64,000 nt of DNA, taken from NCBI GenBank assembly GCA_030549495.1, contig JAUIRK010000712.1, forward strand, positions 91,282 through 155,281, written 5' to 3'. A program made the translations under genes and the position numbers. Of this stretch, positions 24,501 to 32,578 are shown piece by piece; position 1 is the stretch's first letter, and the number at the start of each line of letters is the position of its first letter. The notes beneath the pieces are model-generated. The model was given only the letters and a program-made list of their open reading frames with translations, had not been told where the DNA came from and did not search any database. Source of the stretch: Nectonema munidae. Taxonomy: Eukaryota > Nematomorpha > Nectonematoida > Nectonematidae.

Positions 24501-25254
24501 TTATTCCACAAAAGTCAAGAAAAGATGGAGTATAATTTTTTTGAGATGGCTACAAATTGATTTTTAGGAAAAAATACTGATTGCGCCAAAATTGAAAAAT
24601 AACTTCCAATACAGTTCTTCAGTAAGTTGAACCCTTTTTAAATACAGGACAAGATATTGTGTCACAGATTGGTATTTAAGTTGTCATTTTTATTTAAAGA
24701 ACTTTATAATTAAATTTAACTAAACTTGGAATCAAAAGAAATTTCCTCTATTTTTAAAATCATGTAAATACGAAAAAGTGCCCATAACGATAAAACTATA
24801 TGACCATGAAAATAAAATTTCCTTTTGATCCTAAAAAACTTACAAGAGCTTTATATTGTTTATATATTACACTAAACATAATCGGTAAATGCCACATATG
24901 CTTGAATGTGGATCGTTAAGAGAAGAATCTATACTTCTCTTTCTACCCCTTTGAAATCAAGATTACTCTCTCCTTATGAAAAAAGGCAATTAAGAAAATG
25001 ATTGAAAGAAATGAGACAAAAAACGAAATTACACTTTTAGCAGAGTTGATAGCGTGCTTAGAAGTCGGTATGGATTCAAGGCTGTAGTAGCTTCGAATAA
25101 CAGGTTTGCAAATATCATCCTCTTTGGTATTGCTTTTTTCTTCGACATCTTTATCTGCATTCTGTTCTTTTTTTTGGCGTTCCGTGAATATGATCTTTGG
25201 AAATTTTAGTAAAAACAAGCACTTTCGCAGCAAAGCTTGCTTTCCATTTTCCAT
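3418..25254 (-). CDS. Host gene of at least nine exons, product unrecognised (about 585 aa recovered)
   Basis: Minus-strand exons, 5' to 3': 25254-25035, 22521-22328, 19553-19406, 16844-16774, 16053-15820, 13023-12759, 6606-6330, 5136-4951, 3581-3418. Each is flanked by AG and GT. From exon 2 onward every junction agrees in codon phase (2, 0, 2, 2, 0, 1, 1), and each exon length matches its phases. Exon 1 ends in phase 1 but exon 2 opens in phase 0, so one exon is probably missing between 22.5 and 25.0 kb. The protein is rich in Ser, Asn and Lys, mostly disordered-looking, with short amphipathic helices (RDKINASLDEILEDL, ELDDLVSSLMKDL) and a charged helical C-terminus. No membrane segment. 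I do not recognise the family. The long introns hold several transposons. A tract of alternating GA (25311-25324 on the plus strand) lies just upstream of the start, possibly in the 5' UTR or promoter. Confidence 0.75.
4951..5136 (-). CDS. Gene 3418-25254, exon 8
   Basis: Acceptor TTTTTTGATAG, donor ATG|GTAAGT (consensus). Two bases, 61 codons and one base; hydrophilic (SLKEQSSLDFKAKISSKPSG...). Confidence 0.75.
5650..5770. repeat. Degenerate minisatellite, unit about AACTCTAACATTA
   Basis: Eight or so imperfect units such as ACTAACTCTAACACTAACCC lie in tandem inside the intron between exons 7 and 8 of the long gene. The reverse-complement type (TTAGAGTTAGTGTT) recurs at 34530-34690. Confidence 0.5.
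6330..6606 (-). CDS. Gene 3418-25254, exon 7
   Basis: Acceptor GTTTTATTAG, donor CCGG|GTAATA. 92 codons plus one base. It contains an acidic amphipathic motif (ELDDLVSSLMKDLNID) that loosely recalls LD-type protein-binding helices, then an Asn/Ser-rich linker. Confidence 0.75.
6929..9102 (-). mobile_element. 2.17-kb DNA transposon with about 160-bp terminal inverted repeats and TAA target duplication
   Basis: The element runs 6932-9099. Left (6932-7091) and right (8929-9099) ends are inverted copies differing by only a few substitutions and small gaps. The termini read CACTGAACAAC and are flanked on both sides by TAA, as in CACTA/CMC-type transposons, which often use CACT(A/G) ends and 2-4 bp duplications. 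Between the repeats lies one minus-strand coding region with markedly higher GC than the surrounding intron. It is inserted in the intron between exons 6 and 7 of the long host gene. The near-identity of its ends suggests a fairly recent arrival; the coding region is nevertheless broken. Confidence 0.85.
7173..8857 (-). pseudogene. Transposase-like gene of the 2.17-kb element, broken
   Basis: Reads from ATG near 8857 (MSRRSCTNHPDNFCYVC...) to a stop at 7173, about 560 codons. Visible motifs: an N-terminal Cys/His cluster (CYVCGRY, then HYFGC, ICYTSC and CYFC) that looks zinc-binding; LFIDSGKNSLKAVLL with a conserved Asp; CGHLKVVALLLG; a CFLCLWDSR insert; LPPLHIKLGLMKSF; and SDEHGERFHQ near the C-terminus. 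The layout is that of a large DDE transposase with a zinc-binding insert; I recall this protein as widespread in arthropod genomes, usually unnamed. Damage: in-frame stops at 7871-7873 and 7578-7580 (the second at a probable Gln codon) and one frameshift near 7647-7652. A polypyrimidine tract ending CAG just before the ATG may be a splice acceptor. Confidence 0.7.
9338..9746 (-). mobile_element. 393-bp hAT element with exact 8-bp target duplication
   Basis: Element 9346-9738, flanked by AATAATAG at 9338-9345 and 9739-9746. The ends are imperfect inverted repeats (CAAAGCCGTATCAAGGG; CAGACCCGTAACAAGGG). On the minus strand it retains the C-terminal end of a hAT transposase (LRSTMGQTGFQSLALMSIE then DFDEVINNFAAAKTRK), the pattern seen in ZMYM1-like hAT proteins. 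An internal-deletion derivative, inside the same intron as the 2.17-kb element. Confidence 0.85.
11858..12742 (-). mobile_element. hAT relic ending beside a host splice donor
   Basis: Both ends carry inverted copies of GGGTGGCCAACC, followed inside by CATGCGCCAA motifs. On the minus strand about 12280-12110 encodes EDFQETTKFAQKYM then KCEQPFSSMIMIKNKDKS, the classic C-terminal hAT dimerisation motif (CE.xFS.M...K.K.RS). The rest of the transposase is deleted. I could not find a clean target duplication. Confidence 0.7.
12759..13023 (-). CDS. Gene 3418-25254, exon 6
   Basis: Acceptor TTCCACATTAG, donor GAC|GTGAGA. One base plus 88 codons, ending in a helical stretch (RINIDDILENLKKITNEICD). 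A hAT element ends only about 16 bp into the following intron. Confidence 0.7.
13740..15630. other. Intron sequence without recognised content
   Basis: AT-rich, low-complexity intron of the long gene between exons 5 and 6. I see no exon, transposon end or repeat that I can name. Confidence 0.4.
15820..16053 (-). CDS. Gene 3418-25254, exon 5
   Basis: Acceptor ATAATTTACAG, donor AA|GTAATT. One base, 77 codons and two bases; Ser/Asn/His-rich (for example NPFSELLRCLDMDMNDHQ and SSLNLSSSKQISSKHF). Confidence 0.65.
16774..16844 (-). CDS. Gene 3418-25254, exon 4
   Basis: Acceptor TTCTCCTTTAAAG, donor GG|GTAAGA. 23 codons plus two bases (I F A L E K N K R V N R S..., ending TPSHD). Smallest exon of the gene; it supplies the phase change needed between exons 3 and 5. 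Confidence 0.55.
18066..18117. repeat. Isolated end of a pogo-type MITE
   Basis: The sequence GGATAAACAAGGTCTGATTG and the 30 bases before it match the right end of the element at 35980-36512. No matching left end was seen nearby. Confidence 0.5.
18268..18725. repeat. Fold-back repeat with arms built of short units
   Basis: The left arm (about 18268-18350) repeats TCTTTTTGCAATTC-type units; the right arm (about 18640-18725) holds the inverse (GAATTGACAAAAA, AATTGCAAAAAGACAAA). The ends read CATTTTTACTT and its complement. The loop is nearly pure A+T. A fold-back MITE is the likeliest origin. Confidence 0.5.
19063..19198. mobile_element. TTAA-flanked MITE, copy 1
   Basis: Bounded by TTAA at both ends, with inverted termini (TCGGTTATCGACCA; CCCGTTATCGACTA). 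About 85% alike to the copy at 44076-44211. TTAA sites and CCC termini point to a piggyBac-type element. Confidence 0.65.
19406..19553 (-). CDS. Gene 3418-25254, exon 3
   Basis: Strong acceptor CTTTTTTTTTAG; donor AAG|GTTTAT. One base plus 49 codons (FKLSCSKNFSGILKLIDENI...). Opens in phase 2 as exon 2 requires and closes in phase 0. Confidence 0.65.
19715..20338 (-). repeat. Dispersed hAT-like repeat, copy 2
   Basis: Inverted relative of 2680-3225. Its left end reads CACTGGCCGATTTAAAGGG and its right end, on the opposite strand, CAGGGCGGATCTAGAC. No coding sequence and no certain target duplication. Confidence 0.6.
20594..20898. mobile_element. 289-bp hAT MITE with exact 8-bp target duplication
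   Basis: Element 20602-20890 flanked by TATAAGAC on both sides. Ends: CAGTGCCCGCGCTAAG and, inverted, CAGAGCCCGCTCTACC. G-runs lie just inside both ends. No coding sequence. Confidence 0.85.
22328..22521 (-). CDS. Gene 3418-25254, exon 2
   Basis: Acceptor GAAATTAG, donor CC|GTAATT. 64 codons plus two bases, encoding two helical stretches (RNQELRDKINASLDEILEDL and HQNVNEVLEHLLHLFEI). If the donor were not used, a stop follows at once, so this could instead be a last exon; the next exon fits phase 2 exactly. Confidence 0.65.
23456..23608 (+). repeat. tRNA-derived SINE, copy 1
   Basis: Starts GGGGCGTGAATAAGG. It carries a tRNA-like A box (GGTTGGTTAGATACTGG) and B box (GGGCTCGATCC) about 30 bases apart, followed by a non-tRNA tail (CATAGTTCGATACAAGC... 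GATGAAAACACC). Member of a family with copies at 31174, 31854, 42988, 57782 and a 3' fragment at 37723. Confidence 0.75.
25035..25254 (-). CDS. Gene 3418-25254, exon 1 (start codon)
   Basis: Begins ATG in the context CACATGG and encodes 73 residues plus one base (MENGKQALLRKC... to HAINSAK). A Lys/Glu-rich middle (KKEQNADKDVEEK) follows a short hydrophobic patch. The donor AAAA|GTGTAA is weaker than the others. The frame is open a little upstream, so an earlier start or an upstream exon is possible. Confidence 0.55.
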
Positions 25255-25310
25255 GTGTAATAGAGACAACTCTTTCAACTTTCAAACAAAAATAATCTTC
25301 ACTTTAAAAA

Positions 25311-25324
25311 GAGAGAGAGAGAGA
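25311..25324. promoter_or_regulatory. GA/CT tract upstream of the long gene
   Basis: An alternating GA tract on the plus strand (CT on the gene's sense strand) about 60-70 bp upstream of the first ATG. CT/GA tracts are common in animal promoters and 5' UTRs; the role here is inference. Confidence 0.3.
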
Positions 25325-25335
25325 GGAAGAGACTA

Positions 25336-26300
25336 AATAAAGAAAGAAAATTGATTGGAATTTTTTTGTTTTAACCCCTCAAACTCATTCTGTGTAACTT
25401 AATTTATAACCATTCTATTAACCTCCCCCCCCCCCCTCTCCTCTTCCCCCATGAAATGAATTTTATCCTCCTCCCTCAGACTTTGTGTTAAGAGTCTGAC
25501 CACTACACTGATTGAAAAGATAAGCAGATTACAGTATGTAACGAAAAAAAGCTTGTGTAAATCTAGTTCTGAATATGCTGGTAATTATTTATTTATTTTG
25601 TAACATCGAAGTTTTCTTCAATTTTCATTAATCTATTTTTAGCAAGGGATTAACTTTAAGGATTAACAAGATATAATCAATCTTGTGTCTTGTGGGATAT
25701 TCGCTTATATTACAATTTTTTAAGATTATAAATTTTATTTACTGGAGTTATTTACAATTTACAAGCAGTATATTTTTGAGTGGAATATATTTGCAAAAAA
25801 CAAGCAAAATACATTTTAAGTGCTACTAAATATTGAACCCCATACGAAGAATAATTTGGCATGTAAAGCAGAGACCAGGATAAGACGTGGGTTCCTCATG
25901 TAATCTGTGGTTTTAGTAAGTCAACTCTACAAGGATAAGTAACCGCAAAATACAAAGAATTTTGCGAGAGTCAAAAAACTACTTGAATGATTTTTTATTT
26001 TTTTATGATTTATGAATCTTTGTGCAATAACCCAAGTATGGAAACACTTGATTTTAATCTCTCAAGTTACAAACGCTGATGAGTTGCCAAAAGATGAAAT
26101 TTGTTGGACACAAGTGTAACCAGTTTGAAGTACTGATTGTGAGAGAACGATTTTCGCGTTATAGACGTTTAGTCTTCACACAGATAAGAGGTTTATTCGA
26201 AGATTATGCTTAAATCACCCCGATTAATGACGAGTGAGTGTTCATTGATTATTCTATAAAAAGTCTTCAGACGGTTTGTTTTGTTTCACAACATATCGTT
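25336..26300. other. Stretch without a recognised gene
   Basis: AT-rich sequence with a C-run near 25425-25440. It should contain the upstream region of the long minus-strand gene, but I see no further exon. Confidence 0.4.
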
Positions 26301-26525
26301 CAGGGCGCACATTCTCAAAATTTTGGGGAGAGGGGGCGAACTTTTTTATAATTTTCAAAATTTATTATAAAAAATTTTGCCCAATGAAAACACGACCATC
26401 ATTACGCGACATTACTCTTGCACTCTCAGCTCCCAATCCTAGCATAACTGTGGGGATTTTATCAAGCCGAATTAACTTGTTTGTAATTGTAATCGCATCA
26501 CTAGCTTCAAGCTAAATAAGAGAAC
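26301..26525 (-). mobile_element. hAT fragment with remnant of the transposase core
   Basis: Begins CAGGGCGCACATTCTC, a hAT-style end, with a G-run inside it. On the minus strand 26515-26370 reads ...DKIPTVMLGLGAESARVMSR, which resembles the catalytic-Asp segment (GADGA..M) of KIAA1586/ZMYM1-like hAT transposases, here with the Asp changed. The first part recurs at 34243-34330. Confidence 0.55.
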
Positions 26526-26997
26526 AAAATCTTTCATATATGATAGAGTCAAAGCAAAAAGGATTGAGTACATTCCCGATTCTTCAATTTCGTCTCTAAC
26601 ACCTGAATAAGACATTGATAAATCTATGTGGTTTAAGGAAAATAGACTGGCAAACAGGATCTAAAAATGATATTTTATTTAAGATTTTTCCATTGACATG
26701 GCGAGACGGTAAATAAGGCCTTTATCTTTCATTATTGCTTTTCAACAGTTATTCAAAGCGATGGTTACAAATGCTCTTTCAGATTAGGATGTTCTAGTAC
26801 TAGCAAAAAGCTTTATCGAGACATATGCTCTACTCTACCCAAGTGAACGTTTTATACCATGACTCTAAACGATCTCTTTTGTAAATATTTCGAAAACAGA
26901 ATTCTTGGTTTAGCCGATTCAGTATTTGGTGTGTCAAAATTCCTATCTTCTAAAGACCGTATGAAATGGCTTCTATTAGAATATTCATTGATAATAA

Positions 26998-27022
26998 TAC
27001 AAGCAAGATCTCATTTATCCAA
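26998..27022. repeat. Possible pogo-type MITE end
   Basis: TACAAGCAAGATCTCATTTA resembles the left end of the element at 35980 (TACAATCAGATCTCGTTTAT). The open frame across 26859-27188 is best read as a by-product of this repeat and not as a gene. Confidence 0.35.
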
Positions 27023-27562
27023 TATTCGACTGACAATCTCTCTATCCGATACAATATTGACTCTAACTGATTTTCCCAATATTTTTCTCCCACGTTATTC
27101 TGACATTCACACTCTACCACTCGGACAATCAAACATCAAACCAAACTTCAAACCAAATGCTCTCACGCCTGCTCATATAATTATTTAATCCGACACACCA
27201 ACCATGGAATCGTATTTTTATGACATACTTATTTAAAACTAGGAAAGCCAATTTTTTGTAATTAACAGATATTGAGTTACATACGACCCTAAGATAAAGG
27301 ATAACAAAGATAAAAATTAAACAATTTTAAAAGTTTGCTATAAAATAGCGAAAAAACTCTTTTTTACTTTTAAAAAAGACACAAATGTCAAGCTATTTTT
27401 TTCAGACTATCTTAGAAGATTAACTAAAACCTTTGTGGACCAAGAAGGTAAAAAATTAAATTATCTTAATTCACAAAATTTTACTTTAAAAAGACACCTT
27501 AATGAAGGAGCTTAATGCCCAAAAATATTTAATGTCTGAAAACTTTGCTCCTTGATATATGT

Positions 27563-27775
27563 TTAACTAAAATAACTTTTGAAAAAAGTCAGAGGCTCTA
27601 TTCTTTCCCATGGCTTTTCTAGTGTTAATTCATAGTGAAAATTAATTGAAACAATTATGATAGCAACAGAATACGCAAATATCAACACATTGAGAGAGGA
27701 AAAACCCATCTCCATGAGAGCACCATAGCGGAAATACATATATGACATCCCCAACAAAAGGGAGAGGGGAGTAAA
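27563..27775 (-). CDS. Last exon of an unrecognised membrane protein
   Basis: Acceptor GCTTTAG, then 70 codons and a stop. It reads FTPLSLLLGMSYMYFRYG..., with one clear membrane segment (SLNVLIFAYSVAIIIVSINF) and a polar tail (ELTLEKPWERIEPL). Composition and codon use are less AT-biased than the flanks. I found no upstream exon that joins in phase 0, and do not recognise the family; a transposon-derived ORF is the alternative. Confidence 0.45.
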   Translation of the reverse strand, partial: FTPLSLLLGMSYMYFRYGALMEMGFSSLNVLIFAYSVAIIIVSINFHYELTLEKPWERIEPLTFFKSYFS

Positions 27776-29344
27776 CTAAAGCTATAGATGCTCTGCATTA
27801 TAAAATAGAGTAGGAGGGGTAAAAACTTTTCCTGAAAACCCTTGAATTACGTTTAGGCAATAATAATTGGTTGGCGTTCTTAATTGAAATGTTTTTTTTA
27901 TAAAAGGCTTGATAGCGATTCTTTGCCAAATATCATTTTAAAAGGAGATTTTATCTTTTAAACTATTTTTATAAACAATTGGACGCCCTAATTCAATTTT
28001 AAATTGTATTTGTGGTGGAAAAAAATATTTAAAACATAATTTTCCAATTGATCATTTTTGAACACCACTGCCCCCTCCTGAACGTGTAATGTTTGGTAAC
28101 GCAATTGAACAAGACACTCATTATAGCATTACGCAGTATATGCATATATCTTTAACATATCTTCAAGAAAAGTCAAAGATTTTTTAAATATGGCATAAAT
28201 ATTATGAATATGCAATATAATATAATGTTTTATAATGTACTACTTTGTGTATTTTAATTGGATCTAAAAGAGAAAACAGACTCACTATGGAAATATCACA
28301 GACAATATATCGATTTATTACAAAAAAAGGCATGAATTAAAAAAATTTTCTCAACCTCTCATTTTACTAATTTTCAAAAGAAGCAATTCATTTCAAATTA
28401 ATTAGTTAGATGGATTAATTACTTAATACTGAGACACTTTGCCGCTTAAAATTAAATTTTAAATCTTAAAATTTTTAGTAATAAATTGTAAAAAAACAAA
28501 ATTAATTTTTTTAAATTTGAATCCATGAAAAATAATATATGAAAAGCAATGATATCTGTACCGGCCAAAATTATTTCGCTGGAGGAAGCGGTTACACCCC
28601 AAGATAAATTTAACAGGCCTATATAATGATTTTCTTTATTGCATAATGAAATTTGCTTTTAAAATATATTATGTTTAAAATATTAATTTTATTTGTATTG
28701 TGGTTTCCAATTATAAAAAAATAAGTCTAAAAATTTATTGAATTGGAGAGAATGTCATCTATATTTGATCCTTTTTCTTCCAACCCTTATAAGAGAAAAT
28801 GGAAATAATTAGCACTACCTAATCGAAGTCAACCGCAACTGCGATTCAGAAAAAAATCAATAATTTGTCTTTTGATAACAAAAGGCAAAACTGTTCCCAG
28901 CAGTAAAATAAAAATATTCAAAAATGTGCGTCAATCCAAGGCCATATTGAGTAACTGATTCATAGTGGGAAGAGAGGCAATTACTCCCCCCCCCCCCACA
29001 GATAAAATGTTATTAAATCTTCTTTAAAATTTCTAAAAATCCAAGTTTTGAGATGTAATAAAACTCTATAGAAAATTACCCCATATCTCCATAACTTTCT
29101 ACATCTTGAATTGATTTTTCACATCAATAAATAAAAATAGTTATAAAGTCTCAATATAAAGTATAGAATTGTTGTCATAATGTATGGTCAAATGTATAAT
29201 GCAAACCAAGTTTTTTTGGAAATGAAGTCAGTGTCGGTATAGGAAAGTTTGAACGCGTCGGAGTAGATGTTTTTTGTTTCGATTTGACAGCCTCGGAAAT
29301 ATTAAAAATTAAATCTGATATAGCTCTAAAAAAGATTGTTACAA
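27776..29344. other. Stretch without a recognised gene
   Basis: AT-rich, with a C-run at 28985-28998. A short segment at 29225-29340 is a little richer in GC (plus frame KFERVGVDVFCFDLTASE) but has no supporting splice sites. Confidence 0.35.
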
Positions 29345-29400
29345 GAAAATTATGTATGAGAAGCAAACATATGCAAAATGGGTTTTGAACGAGAAAAAAA
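29345..29400 (+). repeat. Inverted duplicate of 31435-31493
   Basis: About 50 bases including GAGAAGCAAACATATGCAAA recur, inverted and nearly identical, 2.1 kb away. In the reading frame common to both copies they encode EKQTYAKWVLxEKK, so they may derive from a coding sequence. Confidence 0.6.
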
Positions 29401-29514
29401 TAAAGAATAGCCCATTGCTAACTAATGTTTCAATGAAATATTGTTCGAAATGCATTTATTTCAAAAAATCAAACGCGCTTGAATAAATTCAGTTTAACAC
29501 CCTTTCCTTAGACA

Positions 29515-29800
29515 GGAGCGGATCAAGAAGAAAATTAGTGAAGGTCGAGTTTATAATATATTTTTTCAAAATTAACTTTTTTCTGAATATTCCATTTATG
29601 AAAGCATTGAAAATAATCAATGCTTATCTAGAGTATTACTCAAATTAAAAAAAATATATTTACAAATATTCTATAACGGGTCTGAAGTAGAACTCTTTTC
29701 AGAAAATCAAACTAAACTTGATTCAACTATACCTTGATATCCTCAAAAATTGGGAGGGGGAGGGAAATCGCCAAATCGTACCTTCTACCATCTTATAAAT
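29515..29800. repeat. Dispersed repeat related to 40435-40640
   Basis: Begins CAGGAGCGGATCAAG, a hAT-type end. The segment with GAAGTAGAACTCTT and TTTCAGAAAATCAA is shared with 40500-40560, as is the upstream GAAAGCATTGAAAA. Non-coding. Confidence 0.45.
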
Positions 29801-30010
29801 CTTCATCGACAATATTGCATATGTTTTGAAAGTATTCGGCTAGAAAATAATTTAATAATTCGTTAAAAAAAATGTACCAAGAATTATTGTTTTGGTCATC
29901 TCTGAGCTGAGTTAAAGAAAAATAGGAAAATATGATTTTTAGATTAATTTTTAATGTAATCTATCTCTCTAAATTAGTTTTCATTATTATGATGGGAAAA
30001 TAGTGTTCTT

Positions 30011-30125
30011 TTAACCCTTCTAGGCACTGGCTTTCTTTCCTCTGCCTTATTTCTCAATAAGTTTTATATAACTTAAGCAGACGCTTTTTGGGAGACAGGT
30101 GTCCCAATGTGCCTGAAAGGGTTAA
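30011..30125. mobile_element. TTAA-flanked 115-bp MITE
   Basis: TTAA at both ends, with inverted termini CCCTTCTAGGCAC and CCCTTTCAGGCAC. This is the arrangement of piggyBac-type MITEs. No coding sequence. Confidence 0.65.
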
Positions 30126-31173
30126 ATTTACAATCAGTCTAAGAGAATCTTAGACTCTTAAATGTCAATAAACTAGAAAAAGTTCATTCTAATTTGAACC
30201 TATCACCATCTTTAAATTATGCAGAGAATTTTTTGAAAACAAACGTTTGGCATTGATTTTCAAAAATTAATTTTAGAACTTCATTTCAACAAATTTCCAT
30301 ATAGCTAAAAGCAGAATATTTTTATTTATTGGGTCACTCTGCATCAACTGTGCATTAAAGGTTTAAGAGAGTTTTGTATCAAATTGCTTAATGCCATGTG
30401 CTTTTTCTTGGATCTAATGAGAAACGTGGAAAATTAGAATACAAGTGAAAAGTATTGCTTTTACTTTTCTGATTTTATCAACGTCCATTTTAAAACTTCC
30501 ATCCAACCACCACTACCACTACGATGGAATCACAAGGGCAGTGCAAATTTATAAGAAACATGAAAATTTATCATAGTTCAATTATTTTACCTCGCCAATC
30601 GTGCATATAAAAAAAATGAAATATAAGCATTTTGGAGACATTTAATCATCATCGTAATGCAGTCGCAGTCATCCAAAATATCAAGAAGAATAGTGTAAAT
30701 TGGATTTAAGAAAATTCTTTCTCTCTGACTCTTCAATGAAATCTTCAAATTAAACTTTTTATGTTAATAATATAACTTTAAATCTCATGCTTCCTCAAAG
30801 CATCTTTTTCTAATCATTGACAAAAATGGAAATCGATATAAATAAAACTAGTTTTATTTCTTCCTTGTGATTTTTTTTAAAAGTCAAAAATGAAAGTATA
30901 ATCAAACCATTATTTTTGATCGATAAATAAACTAGAGTAATATCATAAAATCAATAATTCAAACTTAAGGAATGAGTGAGTCAGTAAAAAATAAATCATA
31001 AATAATCATATAATCTACGTTGCAAAACAGAAAACCTAAAAATAACAAAAGCTTATACTATAAATAAATAATAGAGATGGAGAAATAAGTAAATAGAAGC
31101 TTATGAAAACAAAATTGACCAATTATATCCATGAAGAATATATTTTAATTGGTAATTTAAATGCATTAATATA

Positions 31174-31305
31174 GGGGTGAGTACGGTTGGTTAGATACTG
31201 GGTTCTTGGGTTCGATCTCGCAGCAAGCCTACTTTCCTCATATTTTGATATAAGCAGGGCATTGTGCATTCTCGATGAAAACACCCCACGGTACCTTTAC
31301 CTTAT
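31174..31305 (+). repeat. tRNA-derived SINE, copy 2
   Basis: Same family as 23456-23608 but lacking about 16 bases between the A and B boxes. The B box reads GGGTTCGATCTC; the tail ends CACGGTACCTTTACC. Confidence 0.75.
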
Positions 31306-31434
31306 ATTAACTGCATTGTACCCCAGAATATAATTCTAATAGATAAATCTATTAAATAATAAGAGCATTTTAGGAAAAAACCAATAATACTAATATAGAT
31401 AAGAATACATTTAGGAATATTTTTGATAGGACTT

Positions 31435-31493
31435 TTTTTTTTCTCGTCCAAAACCCATTTTGCATATGTTTGCTTCTCATGCATAATTTTTTT
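31435..31493 (-). repeat. Inverted duplicate of 29345-29400
   Basis: Minus-strand copy of the segment around GAGAAGCAAACATATGCAAA. It lies 130 bp after SINE copy 2. Confidence 0.6.
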
Positions 31494-31853
31494 GATATCT
31501 ACATAAACTCTTCTCAAAGTGTAGAAGATAGCACATGTTTATGAAAGAAAAGTAATATATAGTAAAAAAAAAGAAGTAAAGTTGATTTTTACTAAATATA
31601 AAGTTCGATTACTATCTAAAAAGCTACATGTAGTAATATTACTATTTGAAAAGTAAATTAAATAGTAAAATATTGATTTATTATTCATATAGTTAAAATT
31701 GCTAGCAAAAATGTAAAAAAAAATTGAAAAAAGCATTTTTAAAAAAATCTAAATCAAGTTATAGCTTTCCTTTTTTCAACCTTTACTAGATATTAAATCC
31801 TTTGATAATTTTACTCCAACTTATACTTTAAATTATTATTAATAATTTAAATA

Positions 31854-31999
31854 GGCGTGAGTAGGGTTGGTTAGATGCTAAATTCGATAACTCAATGTCT
31901 TGGGTTTGATCCCTTATCAAGCCTGCTTTCCTCATAGTTCGATAGAAGCTGCGCTATTGTGCCTCCCGATGAAAACACCCTATGGTACCTTTACCTTTT
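31854..31999 (+). repeat. tRNA-derived SINE, copy 3
   Basis: Full-length member: A box GGTTGGTTAGATGCT, B box GGGTTTGATCCC, tail CATAGTTCGATAGAAGC and CCTATGGTACCTTTACC. Confidence 0.75.
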
Positions 32000-32578
32000 A
32001 ATTAAATTTTATTAAATTATTGTATTTAGATGGCGTTAATAATTCAAATATTTTCACAATTTCATAAAACAAATTAATTTACAATGTCCTATAACTATAT
32101 ATTAATTAAAATTAAGAAAAATTAAAAACTAAAAATTGTAACTTTTTAAATTTTATTTTTAATTTTGAATTAAAATATTAAGATCGGAAAATTCTTTTAA
32201 AGAGGTTAACCTTTAAGTCAATAAAAGATTGAACTTTTATAGTCAGTAATTCTTCATCTGAAATTCATATCAAGACTTTTTTATACAAAGATCTTTTTGT
32301 TTTTCTGGGTAATACGACATAAAAAAAGGAAAAGTTTTTAATGTAGTAGAAAAGGAGTGGTAAACTTACTATTATATAAATTATTTTATTTTATCAAGTA
32401 GTAAAATTACGGTTGCTATAATGGTTACTACATTTTTTCAGTGTATAAGAAGAAAATTACAACAAAAGTAATAAAAAACTTATAAGTAGAATACTAATTT
32501 TAGTATATTTATGGTAAAATTACTACAACTATGGTGAAATTACGCTTACTAATGGTTACTACTTTATATAAGTTATGA

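Noticed and set aside
26859-27188. Plus-strand 109-residue ORF
   Set aside because: It overlaps a pogo-type MITE end and has no supporting domain or splice site; low-complexity open frame in repeat DNA.
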